64,000 nucleotides of DNA from Streptomyces sp. V3I7 (GTDB lineage Bacteria > Actinomycetota > Actinomycetes > Streptomycetales > Streptomycetaceae): contig NZ_JAUSZK010000001.1 in assembly GCF_030817495.1 (NCBI RefSeq), positions 62,001 to 126,000 on the forward strand, given 5' to 3'. A program made the translations under genes and the position numbers. The notes under the pieces are model-generated. The model had not been told where the DNA came from, ran no database searches, and worked only from the letters and a program-made list of their open reading frames with translations. Position 1 is the stretch's first letter. The number at the start of each line of letters is the position of its first letter. Below, piece by piece: positions 32,276 through 41,120 of the stretch.

Positions 32276-32955
32276 CAGCACGGCGCCCGCGCCGGCCGGG
32301 AGTACGGCGAGAAGCAGGAGGGGGAGCATCAGCCAGTGCAGGCGGTGATCACACCGGCGGCGGCGATCATGCCGGTGAGGGCGGCCATGAACCGCTGGGC
32401 GTCCTGGACCATCATGGTGGTGCGGGTGACGCCGGCCTCGGCCGCTTCCTGACGATCGGAGAACCCGTCCTCACCGTGAGCGGAGGCTTCGACTCGGCAG
32501 ACGGCGGCGACGAGGGCGACATCGGCCTCGGTCATCAGGCGCGGAGTGACGCGCCCGTCCGCGTACGAGGCCAGGGCGCTGCTGAAGCGCCCGACAGCCG
32601 ACGCGGCCGAGACGACGAGGAGAGCGGGCAGGGCGGCGGGCAGGCGCGCGGAGACCGTGCCGACGCCGAGGACGTGCATCATGGCCTTCGCCGTGAAGCC
32701 GAGGACGATGGCGGCCGCCACGCCCGTGAGGACCTGGCACGCGAGCAGCAGGACGAGCGCGCCCCGGTCAACCGCCCGGGCCATGCGTGCGGTGCGCCCG
32801 CGCACGGACGGCAGCCGACCGCACATGTTGGCGAAACCGACCTCCTCCAGCGGGTTCTTGGCGTACTTCCCGGAGTAGCTGAGAACGGCCGGTGGTGGAG
32901 GGGGAGGCGTCTCGGAGTCCTCCATCGAGGCGTCTTCGGTCACGGTCACCTGCAT
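32155..32955 (-). pseudogene. ABC exporter membrane-domain fragment, frameshifted and truncated
   Basis: The N-terminal part (LSYSGKYAKNPLEEVGFANM, then DRGALVLLLACQVLTGVAAA and MMVQDAQRFMAALTGMIAAA) is the first half of a type-1 ABC exporter transmembrane domain. At about 32340 the frame shifts and continues as MLPLLLLAVLPAGAGAVLSA, then HYANVGDRNVRGMMRWRATY, up to VRANGM near 32155, where the HAD gene begins on the other strand. The rest of the membrane domain and the whole ATPase are missing. The start is probably ATG 32955. The ATPase scrap at 11523-11655 may derive from a related exporter. Confidence 0.75.
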
Positions 32956-33465
32956 CCCCCTTCGGGTCGGCGCCGCACCTGGATGGTCCGGCGATGTCAG
33001 GCCCAACGAGGGGGTGGGCGAATCGAACGCGCTCGAATCCGGACGATGCGCGAGCCTTGAAATCCCGGGGCTTCGAACGCGTGGCCGCGGTGGAGTACGG
33101 CTTTCCGTGCGGCCGGAGGTGGCCGAAACGCCGGTGCTGTTAACCAGGGGGTTCGTGGGTTTTCTGAGGTCTGCTCGCGACCGCTTGCCGTACGGGGTGG
33201 AGCGGCTGTGGGGCGGCGGCCCGGCTGCCGTCGCACAGCCGCCTCACAGAGACGTGCTTCGGCGCCCCGAGCGAGCGCCCCGGCCGAGCGACATGACCGA
33301 GCGACATGACCGCTCGCCTCGACGGCGGCCACCAGGCCTTCCTGACCCCAGTCGTCCCGTTCCCGGCCGTCGACGCGCACCCGGGGCTGGAGTACGAACC
33401 TTCGGCAGGCACACGTCACAGCCGCTGGAAACTGCGGGTAGGAACGTCATGGCCGAAGCACAAGC
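32956..33465. other. Gene-free stretch
   Basis: No convincing gene. A 13-bp direct repeat GAGCGACATGACC occurs twice near 33286-33311. The region lies between the ABC fragment start and the PhoX terminator. Confidence 0.5.
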
Positions 33466-33508
33466 GGGTGGGATCGGGCCGCTCCAGCCAACCGGCCCGA
33501 TCCCACCC
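33466..33508. terminator. Hairpin terminator after the PhoX-like gene
   Basis: GGGTGGGATCGGGCC and its exact complement GGCCCGATCCCACCC form a perfect 15-bp stem with a 13-base loop, about 30 bp downstream of the PhoX-like stop at 33538. Confidence 0.8.
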
Positions 33509-33537
33509 GGGGTTACAGCTGTCGCCGCGGTCCTCCC

Positions 33538-34905
33538 TTACCTACGCCACGGCCCCGTAACCGCGAACGTAGTACCGGGCGTATAGCAGTTCACGTACAT
33601 CGTGTCGCCGTCCGGAGAGAAGGTGACCCCCGCGAACTCGCCCCATTCCGGGGACTCCGGGGTGCCGAGGTTCTGGCGTCCTCGGGCCATCGCGTAGACC
33701 TCTCCGCCGCGGGTGACGCCGAAGACGTGCTGGGCGCCGTTGCCGTCCTCGCAGACCATGAGGCCGCCGCTGGGGGCGAGACAGATGTTGTCCGGGGACT
33801 CGCCGGGGAGTTGGACGTCGGTGTCGGGGCCGAAGACGATCACCAGGGTGAGGCGGCGGTTCTGGGGGTCGTAGCGCCAGATCTGGCCGTAGTGGTCGGC
33901 GGCGGAGCCGTCCGCCGAGTGCGCGAACGACGAGACGAAGTAGACGCAGTTGCCGCCCCAGTAACAGCCCTCCAGCTTCTGAGCGTGCGTGATGCCGTTC
34001 GGGCCGTAGTCCTGGAGGCGGGCGGGGGTGGAGGCGGCAAGCGGGTCGGGTACGTCCACCCACTCGATGCCGTCGAAGGCCGTGCCGGGCTGCTGGATCA
34101 TCGACAGATCCGGTACGCCGGGCACGCGCATCGCCTGGAGACGGCCACCGGCGCGCAGTGAACCCACGCCACCCAGCGGCTTGTTGGGCAGGAAGCGGTA
34201 GAAGAGGCCGAACGGCTTGAGGAAGGCGTCCTCGGTCTCGTAGACGACGCCGCGGCGCGGGTCGATCGCGATCGCCTCGTGCTGGAAGCGGCCCATCGCG
34301 GTCAGGGGGACGGCACCGGTGCGGTGCGGGTCGGTGGGGTGGACCTCGAAGATGAAGCCGTGGTCCTTGGTGTAGCCGTTGGTACCGGCCTTGTCCTCGG
34401 TCTCCTCACAGGTCAGCCAGGTGCCCCAAGGAGTGCGGCCGCCGGCGCAGTTGACGGCCGTACCGGCGATGGCGACCCGTTCGGACAGGACGCGGTTGCG
34501 GGAGTCGAGCGCGAGGGCCGTACAGCCGCCGTGGCCTTCCGGGTCGTAGGTGAGTCCTTCGATGGCAGGGACCCGGATCGCCGCGGTGGGGCGGTTCTCG
34601 TGGTTGCGCACGAGGTTGGTCCCGCCGGCTCTGCCGGCGAAGGCGGCCATGCCGTCGTGGTGGGACGGCACCGGGCCCTCACCGGAGCGGAGTTGGTCGC
34701 CCTCGCGGGAGAGCACGGAGTAGCGGAAGCCTTGCGGCAGGTCGAGCAGGCCGTTCGGGTCGGGGACGAGCGGGCCGTAGCCCGTGTGTCCCAGGGTCTG
34801 CGCGGCGGCGGTGCCCGCGAAGAGTTCGGACAGGACGCCGGTGAAGGCGATGCCCGCGCCGAGCGCGCTCGCACCGGCGAGGATCTGACGTCGTGTTGCG
34901 GACAT
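33538..34905 (-). CDS. PhoX-like (DUF839) Tat-exported phosphatase
   Basis: The 455-residue protein begins with a twin-arginine signal MSATRRQILAGASALGAGIA followed by AFTGVLSELFAGTAAAQ, so it is exported folded. The body matches DUF839/PhoX: DLPQGFRYSVLSREGDQLRS, GGTNLVRNHENRP, NCAGGRTPWGTWLTCEETED, and GRFQHEAIAIDPRRGVVYET with Glu/His ligands expected for the iron-calcium cofactor, then LPGESPDNICLAPSGGLMVC. PhoX enzymes are Ca/Fe-dependent alkaline phosphatases; streptomycete members may act on other substrates. The ATG at 34905 has GGAAGG ten bases upstream. It is divergent from the NCS1 permease gene with a 458-bp gap. Confidence 0.85.
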   Translation of the reverse strand: MSATRRQILAGASALGAGIAFTGVLSELFAGTAAAQTLGHTGYGPLVPDPNGLLDLPQGFRYSVLSREGDQLRSGEGPVPSHHDGMAAFAGRAGGTNLVRNHENRPTAAIRVPAIEGLTYDPEGHGGCTALALDSRNRVLSERVAIAGTAVNCAGGRTPWGTWLTCEETEDKAGTNGYTKDHGFIFEVHPTDPHRTGAVPLTAMGRFQHEAIAIDPRRGVVYETEDAFLKPFGLFYRFLPNKPLGGVGSLRAGGRLQAMRVPGVPDLSMIQQPGTAFDGIEWVDVPDPLAASTPARLQDYGPNGITHAQKLEGCYWGGNCVYFVSSFAHSADGSAADHYGQIWRYDPQNRRLTLVIVFGPDTDVQLPGESPDNICLAPSGGLMVCEDGNGAQHVFGVTRGGEVYAMARGRQNLGTPESPEWGEFAGVTFSPDGDTMYVNCYTPGTTFAVTGPWRR

Positions 34906-35363
34906 ACGGCAGCAACCTTCCTGCTGGCGGACAGGAACTGTGATCCCGCTGTGTCTATCACCTCGTACAGAGTGCGGGAACCACGCGCGTAGCACGTGTC
35001 ACTTCTCGTCCAGGGGGTCCTTCGATTCCGGGAGTTGGGCCGCGTGTGCCTGTCCGGATTGTTCGTCGTACGGCGTGAGGGGCCCAGGGCGGCGTCGGGG
35101 TGCCCCTCGTTGCACTCCGAGCGGAGCCCGGCGGCGCGGGCGGTGGGATCCCCGGGACCTGCTGTCGTGAGATCCCGGAAACGCCCCGTTCATCGCAGCC
35201 GGGGCTTCGGGGAAACAAGTCCTTCCTACCGTGTCCGCTCATGGGTTCGACGGCGCGTTCGACGGTGAGCGTTTGCCGCGGGCCGGGCGGGAGCGGGGTG
35301 CCCCACCTCTCGTCACCCCGGCGCCGTCGCTCAGCACCACCGCCGCACCCCGAAGGGCTGACC
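34906..35363. other. Divergent promoter region between phoX-like and permease genes
   Basis: No gene is recognised. Both flanking genes start away from it, so it must hold two promoters; no pho-box-like direct repeats stood out. Confidence 0.5.
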
Positions 35364-37028
35364 ATGAGCAGCATCACCGAGCCACGTCCGGCCGCCACCG
35401 GCCCCACGGACTCCCCGACGGACCGGCGCACCCGGGAGACCCTGGAGGACTACACCCTCCGTTTCGCGCCCCGCAGTTACCGCCGCTGGACGCCGATGGT
35501 CGTCGCGACGACCGCCCTCGGCGGTATCGCCTACATGGCGGACTTCTCCATCGGCGCCGGCATCGGGCTGGCCCACGGCACCGGCAACGCGTTGGTGGCG
35601 ATCGCCGTCGCCGCCGTGGTCATCTTCGTCACCGGCTTCCCGCTGGCGTACTACGGCGCCCGCTACAACATCGACCTGGATCTGATCACGCGCGGCTCCG
35701 GCTTCGGCTACTACGGCTCCGTACTCACCAGCGTCATCTTCGCGAGTTTCACCTTCATCTTCTTCGCCCTCGAAGGCTCGATCATGGCCCAGGGCCTCCG
35801 GCTCGGCCTCGGGCTGCCGCTCTGGCTGGGCTACGCCGTGTCCACGCTGATGGTGATCCCGCTGGTGATCTACGGCATGAAGGCGTTGAGCAAGCTCCAG
35901 GTGTGGACGACTCCGTTCTGGCTGGTGCTGATGGCGGCCCCGCTGGTCTACCTGACCGCCTCCGACCCCGGCACGGTCGACCGCTTCCTGGCCCATCCGG
36001 GCACCGACGGCACCGGCGGCGTGAACACCGCGTCCGTCCTGCTGGGCGCGGGCGTGTGCCTCTCGCTCATCGCGCAGATCGGCGAGCAGATCGACTACCT
36101 GCGCTTCATGCCGCCCAAGACCGAGGCCAACAAGCGCAGTTGGTGGGCGGCAGTGGTCATCGCCGGACCCGGCTGGGTGGTACTCGGGGCGCTGAAGCAG
36201 GCCATCGGTGTCTTCCTCGCGGTGTACATCCTGGCCGAGGCCGGTCCCGTGGCGGCGATCGAGCCGATTCAGCAGTTCCGTGGCGCGTTCGACGCGATGA
36301 TGCCCTCGTGGATGGTCGTTCCACTGGCCGTGGCCCTCGTCGTGATCAGCCAGATCAAGATCAATGTGACGAACGCGTACTCCGGTTCGCTGGCCTGGAC
36401 GAACTCCTTCACCCGCGTCGCCCGGCACTACCCCGGCCGCATGGTCTTCGTCCTGGTCAACCTGGGCTTCGCGCTCGCCCTGATGGAAGCCGACATGTTC
36501 AGCTTCCTCAACAGCATCCTCGGCTTCTACTCCAACTGCGCGATCGCGTGGGTGGTCACCGTGGCCACCGACATCGGCGTCAACAAGTACGTCCTCGAAC
36601 TCTCCCCGCGTACGCCCGAGTTCCGCCGCGGCATGCTGTACGCCGTGAACCCTGTGGGAGTCGTGGCCTTCGTCGTCGCCTCCGGGCTGTCCATCGCCCT
36701 GTACTTCCACGCGCTCGGCGACACCCTCCAGCCGTACTCCCCCATGGCGGCGGCCGTCATCGCCTTCGTCCTGACCCCGCTGATGGCGGTCGTCACCAAG
36801 GGCAGGTACTACCTGCGCCGCACCGACGACGGCATCGACGAGCCGCTGCTCGACACGGAGGGCAACCCGAGCGCGACGACGTACGACTGCCACGTCTGCC
36901 GGCAGGCCTACGAGCGGCCCGACTTGACGGCGTGCGCGACGCATGAGGCGGTGGTCTGCTCGCTGTGTCTGAGCACGGACGGGGCGGGCGAGCATGTGCT
37001 GCCCGCCGCGCAGTCGGCGAGCGCCTGA
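35364..37028 (+). CDS. NCS1-type purine/cytosine permease with C-terminal zinc-finger-like tail
   Basis: The 554-residue protein starts at ATG 35364 (AAGGG six bases upstream). It has an N-terminal cytosolic stretch, then about 12 helices of the nucleobase:cation symporter-1 type: SIGAGIGLAHGTGNALVAIA, YGARYNIDLDLITRGSGFGY, FALEGSIMAQGLRLGLGLPL and IKINVTNAYSGSLAWTNSFT are conserved elements. The last 55 residues are unusual: YDCHVCRQAYERPDLTACAT then HEAVVCSLCLSTDGAGEH contains two CxxC pairs, a Cys and several His that could bind zinc. Such a soluble finger on a permease suggests metal or redox control, or partner binding. Nucleobase or allantoin uptake is the family role. Confidence 0.83.
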   Translation: MSSITEPRPAATGPTDSPTDRRTRETLEDYTLRFAPRSYRRWTPMVVATTALGGIAYMADFSIGAGIGLAHGTGNALVAIAVAAVVIFVTGFPLAYYGARYNIDLDLITRGSGFGYYGSVLTSVIFASFTFIFFALEGSIMAQGLRLGLGLPLWLGYAVSTLMVIPLVIYGMKALSKLQVWTTPFWLVLMAAPLVYLTASDPGTVDRFLAHPGTDGTGGVNTASVLLGAGVCLSLIAQIGEQIDYLRFMPPKTEANKRSWWAAVVIAGPGWVVLGALKQAIGVFLAVYILAEAGPVAAIEPIQQFRGAFDAMMPSWMVVPLAVALVVISQIKINVTNAYSGSLAWTNSFTRVARHYPGRMVFVLVNLGFALALMEADMFSFLNSILGFYSNCAIAWVVTVATDIGVNKYVLELSPRTPEFRRGMLYAVNPVGVVAFVVASGLSIALYFHALGDTLQPYSPMAAAVIAFVLTPLMAVVTKGRYYLRRTDDGIDEPLLDTEGNPSATTYDCHVCRQAYERPDLTACATHEAVVCSLCLSTDGAGEHVLPAAQSASA

Positions 37029-37057
37029 CCCGGGGGCCCGCATCTACACGTGCGCGG

Positions 37058-37175
37058 CTACGTGCCTGAGTTCATGGCCGGCGTCAGCTCGATGTCCAGG
37101 TACAGCATTTCCGCGGTGTGGTGGAAGGGGCCGCGGGCGTGCACGATCACGTCACCGTGGGGAGTGAGTGCCGCA
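37058..37175 (-). pseudogene. Possible C-terminal remnant of a carbon-nitrogen hydrolase
   Basis: The minus strand encodes ALTPHGDVIVHARGPFHHTA, then EMLYLDIELTPAMNSGT and a stop. The pattern (product strand P-x-G-x-V-x, then a dipeptide-rich strand ending in ID/EL) resembles the last part of nitrilase-type amidohydrolases. No upstream part is present. A weak, short call. Confidence 0.3.
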
Positions 37176-37206
37176 GTTGAGGCGAGCCCGTGTGGCTGTC
37201 GAGCAC

Positions 37207-37749
37207 CTATGCCTTGCGTCGTAGGACAGTCGACAGATGGTGCTGCAACGGCTGACCGACTGCCGCGAGGTCCTGGGTGAACGTGAGGGTGCCGGGGTCG
37301 GTCAGCGCGTATCGACGGCGCGTGGCGGTGACTTCCTTGGCCGTGGGGGTGAGGCTCACCTCGTCGGCGGACAGTTCGACCGTGCCGTCGGCCGCGTGGC
37401 CCACCGCGATCTCCGCGATGCCGGTGGGCTGAGTGATCAGGGCTTCGATCCGGCCACCGGGCTGCACCCGCCACCAGCCGGCCTCCCGTGCGGACGGGCG
37501 CAGCGGTGCGCCTTCGGCGTCGAGGAGCCAGGCGCGGGACTCGTAGCGGAGGAAAGGGCGGCCGTCGTGGCTGAAGGTGACTTCCTGCGCGTACGTGAAG
37601 TCGTCGGGGAGCGTCGGGTACGTGCCTCGGCCCTGCCCGCGCCACGTACCCAGGAGGCCGAGCACGGGAGCGAGCAGCTCGTGCGGTTCGGGCGATTCGT
37701 CCGGTCCGTAGCTGTCGGGGTACGGCTGCTCAGGTGCGGGGTCGATCAC
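37207..37749 (-). CDS. Nitrobindin-like (FABP-type) haem-binding protein
   Basis: The 180-residue protein has the family hallmark [20 protein letters not shown] (GxWxGxGxGxYP), then [40 protein letters not shown] and TGIAEIAVG. The C-terminal strand with the distal His region is [18 protein letters not shown]. Bacterial nitrobindins bind ferric haem in a beta-barrel and isomerise peroxynitrite to nitrate. AAGGAG six bases before GTG 37749 fixes the start. It may thus be a nitrosative-stress protein. The gene is not in an obvious operon. Confidence 0.86.
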   Translation of the reverse strand: MIDPAPEQPYPDSYGPDESPEPHELLAPVLGLLGTWRGQGRGTYPTLPDDFTYAQEVTFSHDGRPFLRYESRAWLLDAEGAPLRPSAREAGWWRVQPGGRIEALITQPTGIAEIAVGHAADGTVELSADEVSLTPTAKEVTATRRRYALTDPGTLTFTQDLAAVGQPLQHHLSTVLRRKA

Positions 37750-38002
37750 GTACGTGCTCCTTGAGTCGTGCCGGTGCCGGGGACCGGTACCGGCCCATGC
37801 TGATTCCGGTGCTGGTGGAAGCCTAGGGCGTGTCCCCCTCGGCAGCTGACAGCCGATCAGCCCGCCGTCGAGCGCGGCGTGTCAAGACGGGCTACCGGAC
37901 GGCGGTCGCAGTACGCCGATGACGGCTGAGTCGCTTGTCGAACGTTCCGAACCAGCCCTGTCTCCCTTGGGCGTTACGCGAGGCGAGGGAAGGCTGGAGA
38001 CG

Positions 38003-38493
38003 ATGTTCGAGCGAAGGAAGTTCCTCATGGCCGGTGGCGCCATGGGGGCTGCGGCCATGCTGCCACAGGATGTCCTGGGAGCGCGGGCGTACGCGGTGCC
38101 GGCTCACCAGCCGGCTGATTGCGAGGCCCCCAGGGGACGCCGAACACCCCGTTGCTGGAGAAGTTCGTCGACGCTCTGCCCAGGCCGATGACGGCCATCG
38201 CGGCAGCCCGAGCCACTCGTCGTGGAGCCGGACGAAGTGCTGTCCTACAAGGACACGGCCAAGGCCCATGCGGAGAGGGTGACCAGAATCATCATCCAGG
38301 AACCCCGCCGAAGGAGACGATCGCGTCGATTCCGGGCAGCGGTGCCGAGTTGCCGGCGACATACCTCCACCACTGCCATCTCCTCGAGCACGAGGACGAC
38401 GACCTGATGCGCCCGTGGACGATCGTCGGCCGTGACGACGACGATGGCGGTGGGGGTGGGGGTGGCGGTGGCGGTGGCGGCCATGGCCACTGA
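38003..38493 (+). pseudogene. Multicopper oxidase remnant with Asp-Gly-His tail
   Basis: ATG 38003 begins a Tat-like signal (MFERRKFLMAGGAMGAAAML) as in multicopper oxidases. The frame then shifts to GTPNTPLLEKFVDALPRPMT, then to VEPDEVLSYKDTAKAHAERV, and finally to PPKETIASIPGSGAELPATY, followed by the type-1 copper site YLHHCHLLEHEDDDLMRPW. Roughly three quarters of the gene is missing and at least two frameshifts are present. It ends with four Asp, twelve Gly and HGH, a metal-binding-like tail. The mature enzyme would have oxidised copper or phenols; this copy is dead. Confidence 0.8.
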
Positions 38494-38583
38494 TGGGAGC
38501 GGTCGATCCGCGTGTGCCGGTCCGTGCCCAAGTCCCACGCGCCCGTCAAGCCCGGTTCCGCTCCGCCTCCCCCGAACCGATGC

Positions 38584-38868
38584 CTACATGGGCCAGCCCA
38601 CGACCTGCTGCGGGCTCGGCCGTTCGGCGCCCATCCCCTCGATGTCGCGCTCGGCGGCACTCACCAGTTGCCCGGCAAGGTCGTGCAGGGCGCGGCCCGC
38701 GGCCAGTTCGTCGCCGATCTCCGGGACGTCGGCGTCGGACGGGTTGCGGTGGGCCACACCGTGGCCGGTGAGTTGCGTGGTGCCGGTGTCGAGCTGCACG
38801 CGTGCCTTTGTCGTTCCCTCCTCCTCGAAGAGCTGGAGGCGGACCGTCCATTCCTCGGTGTGCGGCAT
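38584..38868 (-). CDS. DUF1876-family protein
   Basis: The 94-residue protein matches DUF1876, a small actinobacterial fold: EWTVRLQLFEEEGTTKARVQ, TGHGVAHRNPSDADVPEIGD (conserved GxAxRNPxD), and LAAGRALHDLAGQLVSAAER. Members often lie in dormancy or hypoxia regulons together with universal stress proteins and alcohol dehydrogenases, as here. No biochemical role is known. Confidence 0.87.
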   Translation of the reverse strand: MPHTEEWTVRLQLFEEEGTTKARVQLDTGTTQLTGHGVAHRNPSDADVPEIGDELAAGRALHDLAGQLVSAAERDIEGMGAERPSPQQVVGWPM

Positions 38869-38943
38869 CGTTCCTCTCCCTCTTCCCTCGCCTGGAGCCT
38901 GGAGCCTGCCTGAGTCCGTTACTTTTCGGGGCGCCCGGGGATG

Positions 38944-39702
38944 TCAGGGCGACGGTTCGCCTTCGAGCAGTTCTCCGAGGTCCTGGACGACGATGTCGGC
39001 GCCGTACCGCAGCAGCCGCTCGCCGCTGTCCGTGTCGCCGGTGCGGTTCACGCCGACGACGACGGCGAAGTGTCCGCGGCAGCCCGCTTCGACGCCGGCG
39101 AGGGCGTCCTCCATGACCGCGGCGCGTCCGGCGGGGACGCCGAGCCGTCTCGCCGCCTCCAGGAACAGGTCCGGCTGCGGTTTGCCCGCGAGGCCGAGCC
39201 GGGCGGCCTCGCCGCCGTCGACCAGGGTGTCGAAGAGGTCCAGGACTCCGGCCAGGGTGAGCAGCTCGCGGGCGTGCCGTGACGCGGAGGCGGCGGCGAC
39301 GGGGACCCCGGCCCGGCGCAGGGCGCGTACCAGCCGCACGGTTCCCGGGTAGACCTGGACGCCGTACGCCCGCAGCCGCTCGGTGAACAGCCGCTCCTTC
39401 TCCGTGGCCACGGCGCGCACCGCCTCCGAGGACGGGGCGAGGCCGCGCGAGGCGAGGAACGCGGCGGCGCCGTCGAGCCGGGATCGGCCGTCGACGTAGC
39501 GCAGGTAGTCGTCGCCGGTGTCGAAGGGGCGCCGTTGGCCGGGATCCTCGGGCGGGTGTTCGCGGATGAAGGTGTCGAAGGCCGCCTTCCAGGCGGCGGC
39601 GTGCAGCCGGGCGGAGTCGGTGATCACTCCGTCGGTGTCGAGGACGACCGCGTCGACGTCGCGGAGCGCGGGTGCGAGCGTGGTGCGGGACGGGACCGTC
39701 AT
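38944..39702 (-). CDS. HAD hydrolase of the beta-phosphoglucomutase type
   Basis: The 252-residue protein has VDAVVLDTDGVITDSARLHA (nucleophile DxD with TDGVITD), the cap domain with DDYLRYVDGRSRLDGAAAFL, motif II RRAGVPVAAASASRHARELL, Lys in LGLAGKPQPDLFLEAARRLG, and the final acidic motif RAAVMEDALAGVEAGCRGHF. This is the beta-phosphoglucomutase-like group, acting on glucose phosphates or related sugars. It starts 25 bp after the stop of the alcohol dehydrogenase gene, so the two form an operon. In other actinomycetes this HAD type appears beside trehalose or dormancy genes. Confidence 0.86.
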   Translation of the reverse strand: MTVPSRTTLAPALRDVDAVVLDTDGVITDSARLHAAAWKAAFDTFIREHPPEDPGQRRPFDTGDDYLRYVDGRSRLDGAAAFLASRGLAPSSEAVRAVATEKERLFTERLRAYGVQVYPGTVRLVRALRRAGVPVAAASASRHARELLTLAGVLDLFDTLVDGGEAARLGLAGKPQPDLFLEAARRLGVPAGRAAVMEDALAGVEAGCRGHFAVVVGVNRTGDTDSGERLLRYGADIVVQDLGELLEGEPSP

Positions 39703-39727
39703 GGGGGCTCCTCCTCGGCCGCGTGCG

Positions 39728-40795
39728 TCAGTCCGGCCGTACGGCCACTTCGTACTGCGGGCCGCCGAGGACCACCTTGAGCGCGCCTGTCTCGGCGGCG
39801 TGCGCGAAGACGTCGTACGCCTCCTCCATGCGGTCGAGCGGGAAGGTGTGGGTGACCAGCTGCGCGGTCGGCAGCCGGCCGGTCTCCGCCATTCGCAGCA
39901 GGGTCGGCGTGGAGTACGTGTCGACGAGTCCGGTCGTGATGGTCACGTTCTTGATCCACAGGTCCTCCAGGTGGAGGGTGGCCGGCCTGCCGTGCACGCC
40001 GATGTTGGCGACATGTCCGCCGGGCCGGACCATGCCGGTGCACAGCTCGAAGCTCTCCGGCACGCCGACGGCCTCGATGGCCACGTCCGCGCCGAGCCCG
40101 TCGGTGAGGTCGTCGACCAGTTCGCCGGGGTCCTCGCGGACGTCGGCCACGGCGTCCGCACCGAGCCGCCGGGCCGCCTCCAGCCTGGCCGGGGAGAGGT
40201 CCACGGCGATGATCCGCTCGGGCGCGTACAGCAGCGCGGTGGCGATAGCCGCGAGGCCGATGGGGCCGGCCCCGACGATGACGACGGTGTCCCCGGGGCG
40301 TACCCGACCGTTGAGGACGCCCACCTCGTAGGCGGTCGGGAAGATGTCGGCGAGCAGGACCGCGTCCCGGCTGTCCACGGGGGCGGGGAGCGGGTACACG
40401 GACAGGTCGGCGTACGGGACGCGTACGTACTCGGCCTGAGTGCCGTCGATCAGGTGCCCGAGGATCCAGCCTCCGCCGCCCCGGCACTGGCCGTACGACT
40501 GCTCGCGGCAGTAGCGGCAGCGGCCGCAGGCGCTGATGCAGGACACCAGGACCCGGTCGCCCGGCCGTACGGTGCGTACGTCATCGCCGACCTCGACGAC
40601 TTCGCCGACGGCCTCGTGCCCCAGCACGGTGCCTGGGCGGACCTCGGGCACGTCGCCCTGGAGGATGTGCAGATCCGTGCCGCAGATCGTGACGGCGTCC
40701 ACCCGCACGATCGCGTCGGTGGGTTCCTTGAGGTCGGGGTCGGGGACCTCCTGCCAGCCGGACTGGCCGGGGCCGTGGAAGACGAAGCCTTTCAT
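39728..40795 (-). CDS. Zinc-dependent medium-chain alcohol dehydrogenase
   Basis: The 355-residue protein has the MDR layout: VTICGTDLHILQGDVPEVRP with the catalytic Cys, GTVLGHEAVGEVVEVGDDVR (GHE), and the structural zinc site SCISACGRCRYCREQSYGQC with four Cys. The Rossmann fold is VIVGAGPIGLAAIATALLYA. It would oxidise or reduce alcohols with NAD(P). ATG 40795 is the natural start (MKGFVFHGPGQSGWQEVPDP). It is the first gene of an operon with the HAD gene and lies in the USP/DUF1876 cluster, typical of hypoxia or dormancy loci of streptomycetes. A 325-bp divergent promoter region separates it from the cNMP gene. Confidence 0.87.
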   Translation of the reverse strand: MKGFVFHGPGQSGWQEVPDPDLKEPTDAIVRVDAVTICGTDLHILQGDVPEVRPGTVLGHEAVGEVVEVGDDVRTVRPGDRVLVSCISACGRCRYCREQSYGQCRGGGGWILGHLIDGTQAEYVRVPYADLSVYPLPAPVDSRDAVLLADIFPTAYEVGVLNGRVRPGDTVVIVGAGPIGLAAIATALLYAPERIIAVDLSPARLEAARRLGADAVADVREDPGELVDDLTDGLGADVAIEAVGVPESFELCTGMVRPGGHVANIGVHGRPATLHLEDLWIKNVTITTGLVDTYSTPTLLRMAETGRLPTAQLVTHTFPLDRMEEAYDVFAHAAETGALKVVLGGPQYEVAVRPD

Positions 40796-41120
40796 GACGT
40801 CCTCACCCTCTCCCGGGCCCGGCGCGACCGGACCGGACGGCTGCGGGTTCACTCCACCTCTCCAGCTTGTCCGCCACCGCGGGGTTCCGCTTGGGCAGGC
40901 CCGCGGAACCACTCGGCGCCCGCTGGACGACTCGGCCCGCGCGGGGCCACTCGGCCCCGGCGGGTCCGGACAGCCCATGTGCGGCCGGGGGCCGGCCGCC
41001 GGATGCTGAACACGGGACGGTCCGCTCGTCACGGGTGACTGGTCGGGTCCGAGCGGTCCGTGGTGCGAGGGCGGTGTGGGGCGCACGCTGGTTTCAGGGA
41101 GCACGAAAGGAGCCGGTGCG
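40796..41120. other. Divergent promoter region between adh and cNMP-domain genes
   Basis: No gene. GGGGCC ACTC GGCCCC near 40943-40958 is a small dyad, and the motif ACTCGG recurs three times between about 40911 and 40955. Confidence 0.45.

Noticed and set aside
33001..33080. Possible tRNA because of GGGGCTTCGAACG-like sequence
   Set aside because: No cloverleaf could be drawn: acceptor and anticodon stems are missing.
40860..41100. Repeated ACTCGG motifs as a regulator site between adh and the cNMP gene
   Set aside because: Spacing is irregular and the motif is simple in GC-rich DNA; not enough for a separate call.
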